The position numbers were made by a program, and so were the translations under genes. The notes beneath the pieces were generated by a model that was not told the DNA's origin, made no database searches, and worked only from the letters and a program-made list of their open reading frames with translations. 64,000 nt of DNA, taken from NCBI RefSeq assembly GCF_905475465.1, contig NC_062257.1, positions 5,332,001-5,396,000 of the forward strand. The letters run 5' to 3'. Shown here piece by piece: positions 62,525 to 64,000 of the stretch; the first letter of the stretch is position 1, and each line of letters starts with the position of its first letter. This DNA is from Pieris napi. Its lineage: Eukaryota > Arthropoda > Insecta > Lepidoptera > Pieridae.

Positions 62525-64000
62525 GGGGAGGCCGGGGTTCAAAGTGCCGGGGGTAGGTTGTTCCGATCCGAATAACTCCGCCAAGAAAAGAGATAGCAAT
62601 AAGTGTGAAGTGCGTCGCGAAACGTCATACCATCACGCATTTGCATCAGCCATTTTAGTAACGTTCTGTCGGCGTGTGAGAGCGGTAACCGATTAGTGAC
62701 ACATAAACGTCACGTAAGTAAATATTTTCGTTCTTAAAGTTTTTGGTCTATATCAATCATTTTTCTAGTTATTTGTGAGTAGCTTGCAATTATCGGTTGG
62801 GCGAACGATAGTGAATATCTTTTAAATGTTATTGTAGGCTTTTTATAACCTCTTCAATAATTATTGGAGGTCACTTTGAAAATGGAATTTGGGGTTCAAA
62901 GTTCCTCTAGTGTGGGGCTAGTTGTTCCGGGGAACAACGTGCCCCGTAATGAAACACGTAAATAATAAAACTAATATTTTTTTTAGGATGAGAAACTATA
63001 AACGGAAAACCGAACGGGGCAAGGTTTCGATAGACCTTTTGCAGCGGGGAGCTGATGCTGTTATTAAATCTGGTCGTAAGCTTAAAACGGTAGCTCGGGA
63101 ACTAGAAATATGTCATATGACATTAAAAGTTGAAAGCCGGTTTAACATCAACTGTGGGTTACTATTCTAGACAGGTTTTCAATCACGACCAGGAGAAGAC
63201 ATTGGCAGATTATTTGTTAAAATGTGCATCAATTTACTTTGGTCTCTTGCCAGAAGAAGTGAGGAAGTTAGCATATAGGTGTGCTGTTAAATTTGACATG
63301 CCTAACATTCCAGTCTCTTGGCATAGAAATAAGGAAGCTGGAGCTGATTGGTTCACGGGTTTTCTGAAAAGAAATCCGAAGAAAAGAAGAAGCTGTTCAA
63401 CCCTTACCTAAAGCACCACCGAGATCATCTACAACAAATATGCGACGAATAAGAAAACAGCAATACTGACAGATACGCCTGAAAAGAACGCTTTGGCTGA
63501 AGAAAAAGCAAGAAGAGGAAAGAGCAATAGGAAAATAAAGGGGAAGGAAATTCAAAAAAGAGTCGGAAAGAAAAGGCAACCGGTGAAAACAAGCGCAAGT
63601 GACACGTTAATCCGTAAATGGTAAAGAAAATGCGACTCGGAAAGTCCTGCAGGAAGATGATCATGGAAGTGATAGTGAAGAAGACAGCCTGGAATGGTTT
63701 TGTTTAATATGTTGCGACTCATATTCTAATTCACAACCAGGTGAACAATGGATTGAATGCGTCATGTGTAAGAATTGGTCTCATTTAAAATGCCTAAAAT
63801 CTAAAGATGTTTATTACTATGTTTGTCCGAATTGTAATTCTGACGACGAAATCTTTAAATAATTAATTTTTAAGCACTGCGAGACTGAAATAAAACTATA
63901 ATTTAAGTAAACCTTTAATTAGATTATTGATCTCAGTAAAGAAAATGCTATGAGACTGAATATAGAAACTTTTGTTGGAAATGTTAAAATTTGTTGATTT
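62525..64000 (+). mobile_element. Pogo-like element, right end outside the window
   Basis: Left end TA|GGGGAGGCCGGGGTTCAAAG resembles the 19106 element's end (GGGTAGGGCGGGG). Subterminal TTGTTCCG motifs at 62559 and 62925, the latter in the palindrome GTTGTTCCGGGGAACAAC. The body carries a transposase relic. The 3' end and second inverted repeat would lie beyond 64000. Confidence 0.6.
62988..63861 (+). pseudogene. Pogo-type transposase relic: HTH plus PHD-like finger, no DDE core
   Basis: ATG at 62988 follows TTTTTTTTAGG, a plausible splice acceptor. First frame: RKTERGKVSIDLLQRGADAV and VARELEICHMTLK, the psq helix-turn-helix. A slip near 63120 leads to QEKTLADYLLKCASIYFGLL, VRKLAYRCAVKFDMPNIPVS and ADWFTGFLKRNP, the CENP-B-like DNA-binding half. 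Where the DDE core should begin a Lys/Arg-rich stretch follows with stops. The last frame (about 63655-63861) ends WFCLIC..CVMC..WSHLKC..YVCPNC, a C4-H-C3 PHD-like finger and stop. Normal family members have several hundred residues of catalytic core between; it is deleted here. Confidence 0.75.

Overview
The window looks like a gene-free, AT-rich intergenic stretch of an insect nuclear genome, most likely a moth or butterfly (Lepidoptera). Evidence: CR1-like, RTE-like and Jockey-like non-LTR relics with short simple-repeat tails, tRNA-derived SINEs, Helitrons of the TC...CTAG type, Harbinger, pogo and TTAA-type DNA elements, and no recognisable host exon, rRNA or functional tRNA. I cannot name the species. 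I found no operons, CRISPR arrays, prokaryotic genes or viral genes. Almost every long reading frame is either part of a transposable element or an accidental frame in repeat DNA.

Family labels are mine and local. A = CR1-like 3' end with a (TTTGAC)n-type tail. B and C = two other non-LTR 3' ends that include the reverse-transcriptase C-terminus. D, E, S = three tRNA-derived SINE families. H-I to H-IV = short elements whose ends carry the hairpin GAAGT-nnn-ACTTC. R, W, X = dispersed repeats of unknown class. Element edges are read by eye; where no target duplication or terminal motif is stated they are good to about 10-20 bases.

Layout. 1-16 kb: A/B/C relics, SINEs, H elements and a Helitron-rich zone (7.9-14.6 kb) with abutting and nested Helitrons. 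16-27 kb: a TA-flanked MITE, a 1.3 kb pogo derivative, an 11-unit minisatellite, a MITE, H copies and A/B relics. 27-43 kb: more Helitrons, SINEs, H copies, a MITE with C-tracts, a Helitron carrying a MITE in its 5' end, and a 100 bp fragment of the Jockey-like element. 43.7-48.7 kb: the best preserved unit, an apparently full-length Jockey-like retrotransposon with two ORFs, a poly(A) tail and a candidate 14 bp target duplication, with three frame breaks. 48.7-64 kb: S SINEs, a long TIR element, RTE relic, a foldback, a GC-rich Harbinger derivative, and at the right edge a pogo-type transposase relic with an N-terminal helix-turn-helix and a C-terminal PHD-like zinc finger but no DDE core.

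The most distinctive feature is the H group: about 29 sites in 64 kb share a terminal hairpin and related flanking sequence while their interiors differ, and several copies sit end to end. Next are the Helitron arrangements (head-to-tail abutment; two copies of repeat X stopping exactly at the 5' ends of two different Helitrons; a three-level nest with a clean TTAA empty site). All functional statements about elements come from motif recognition, not from database searches.
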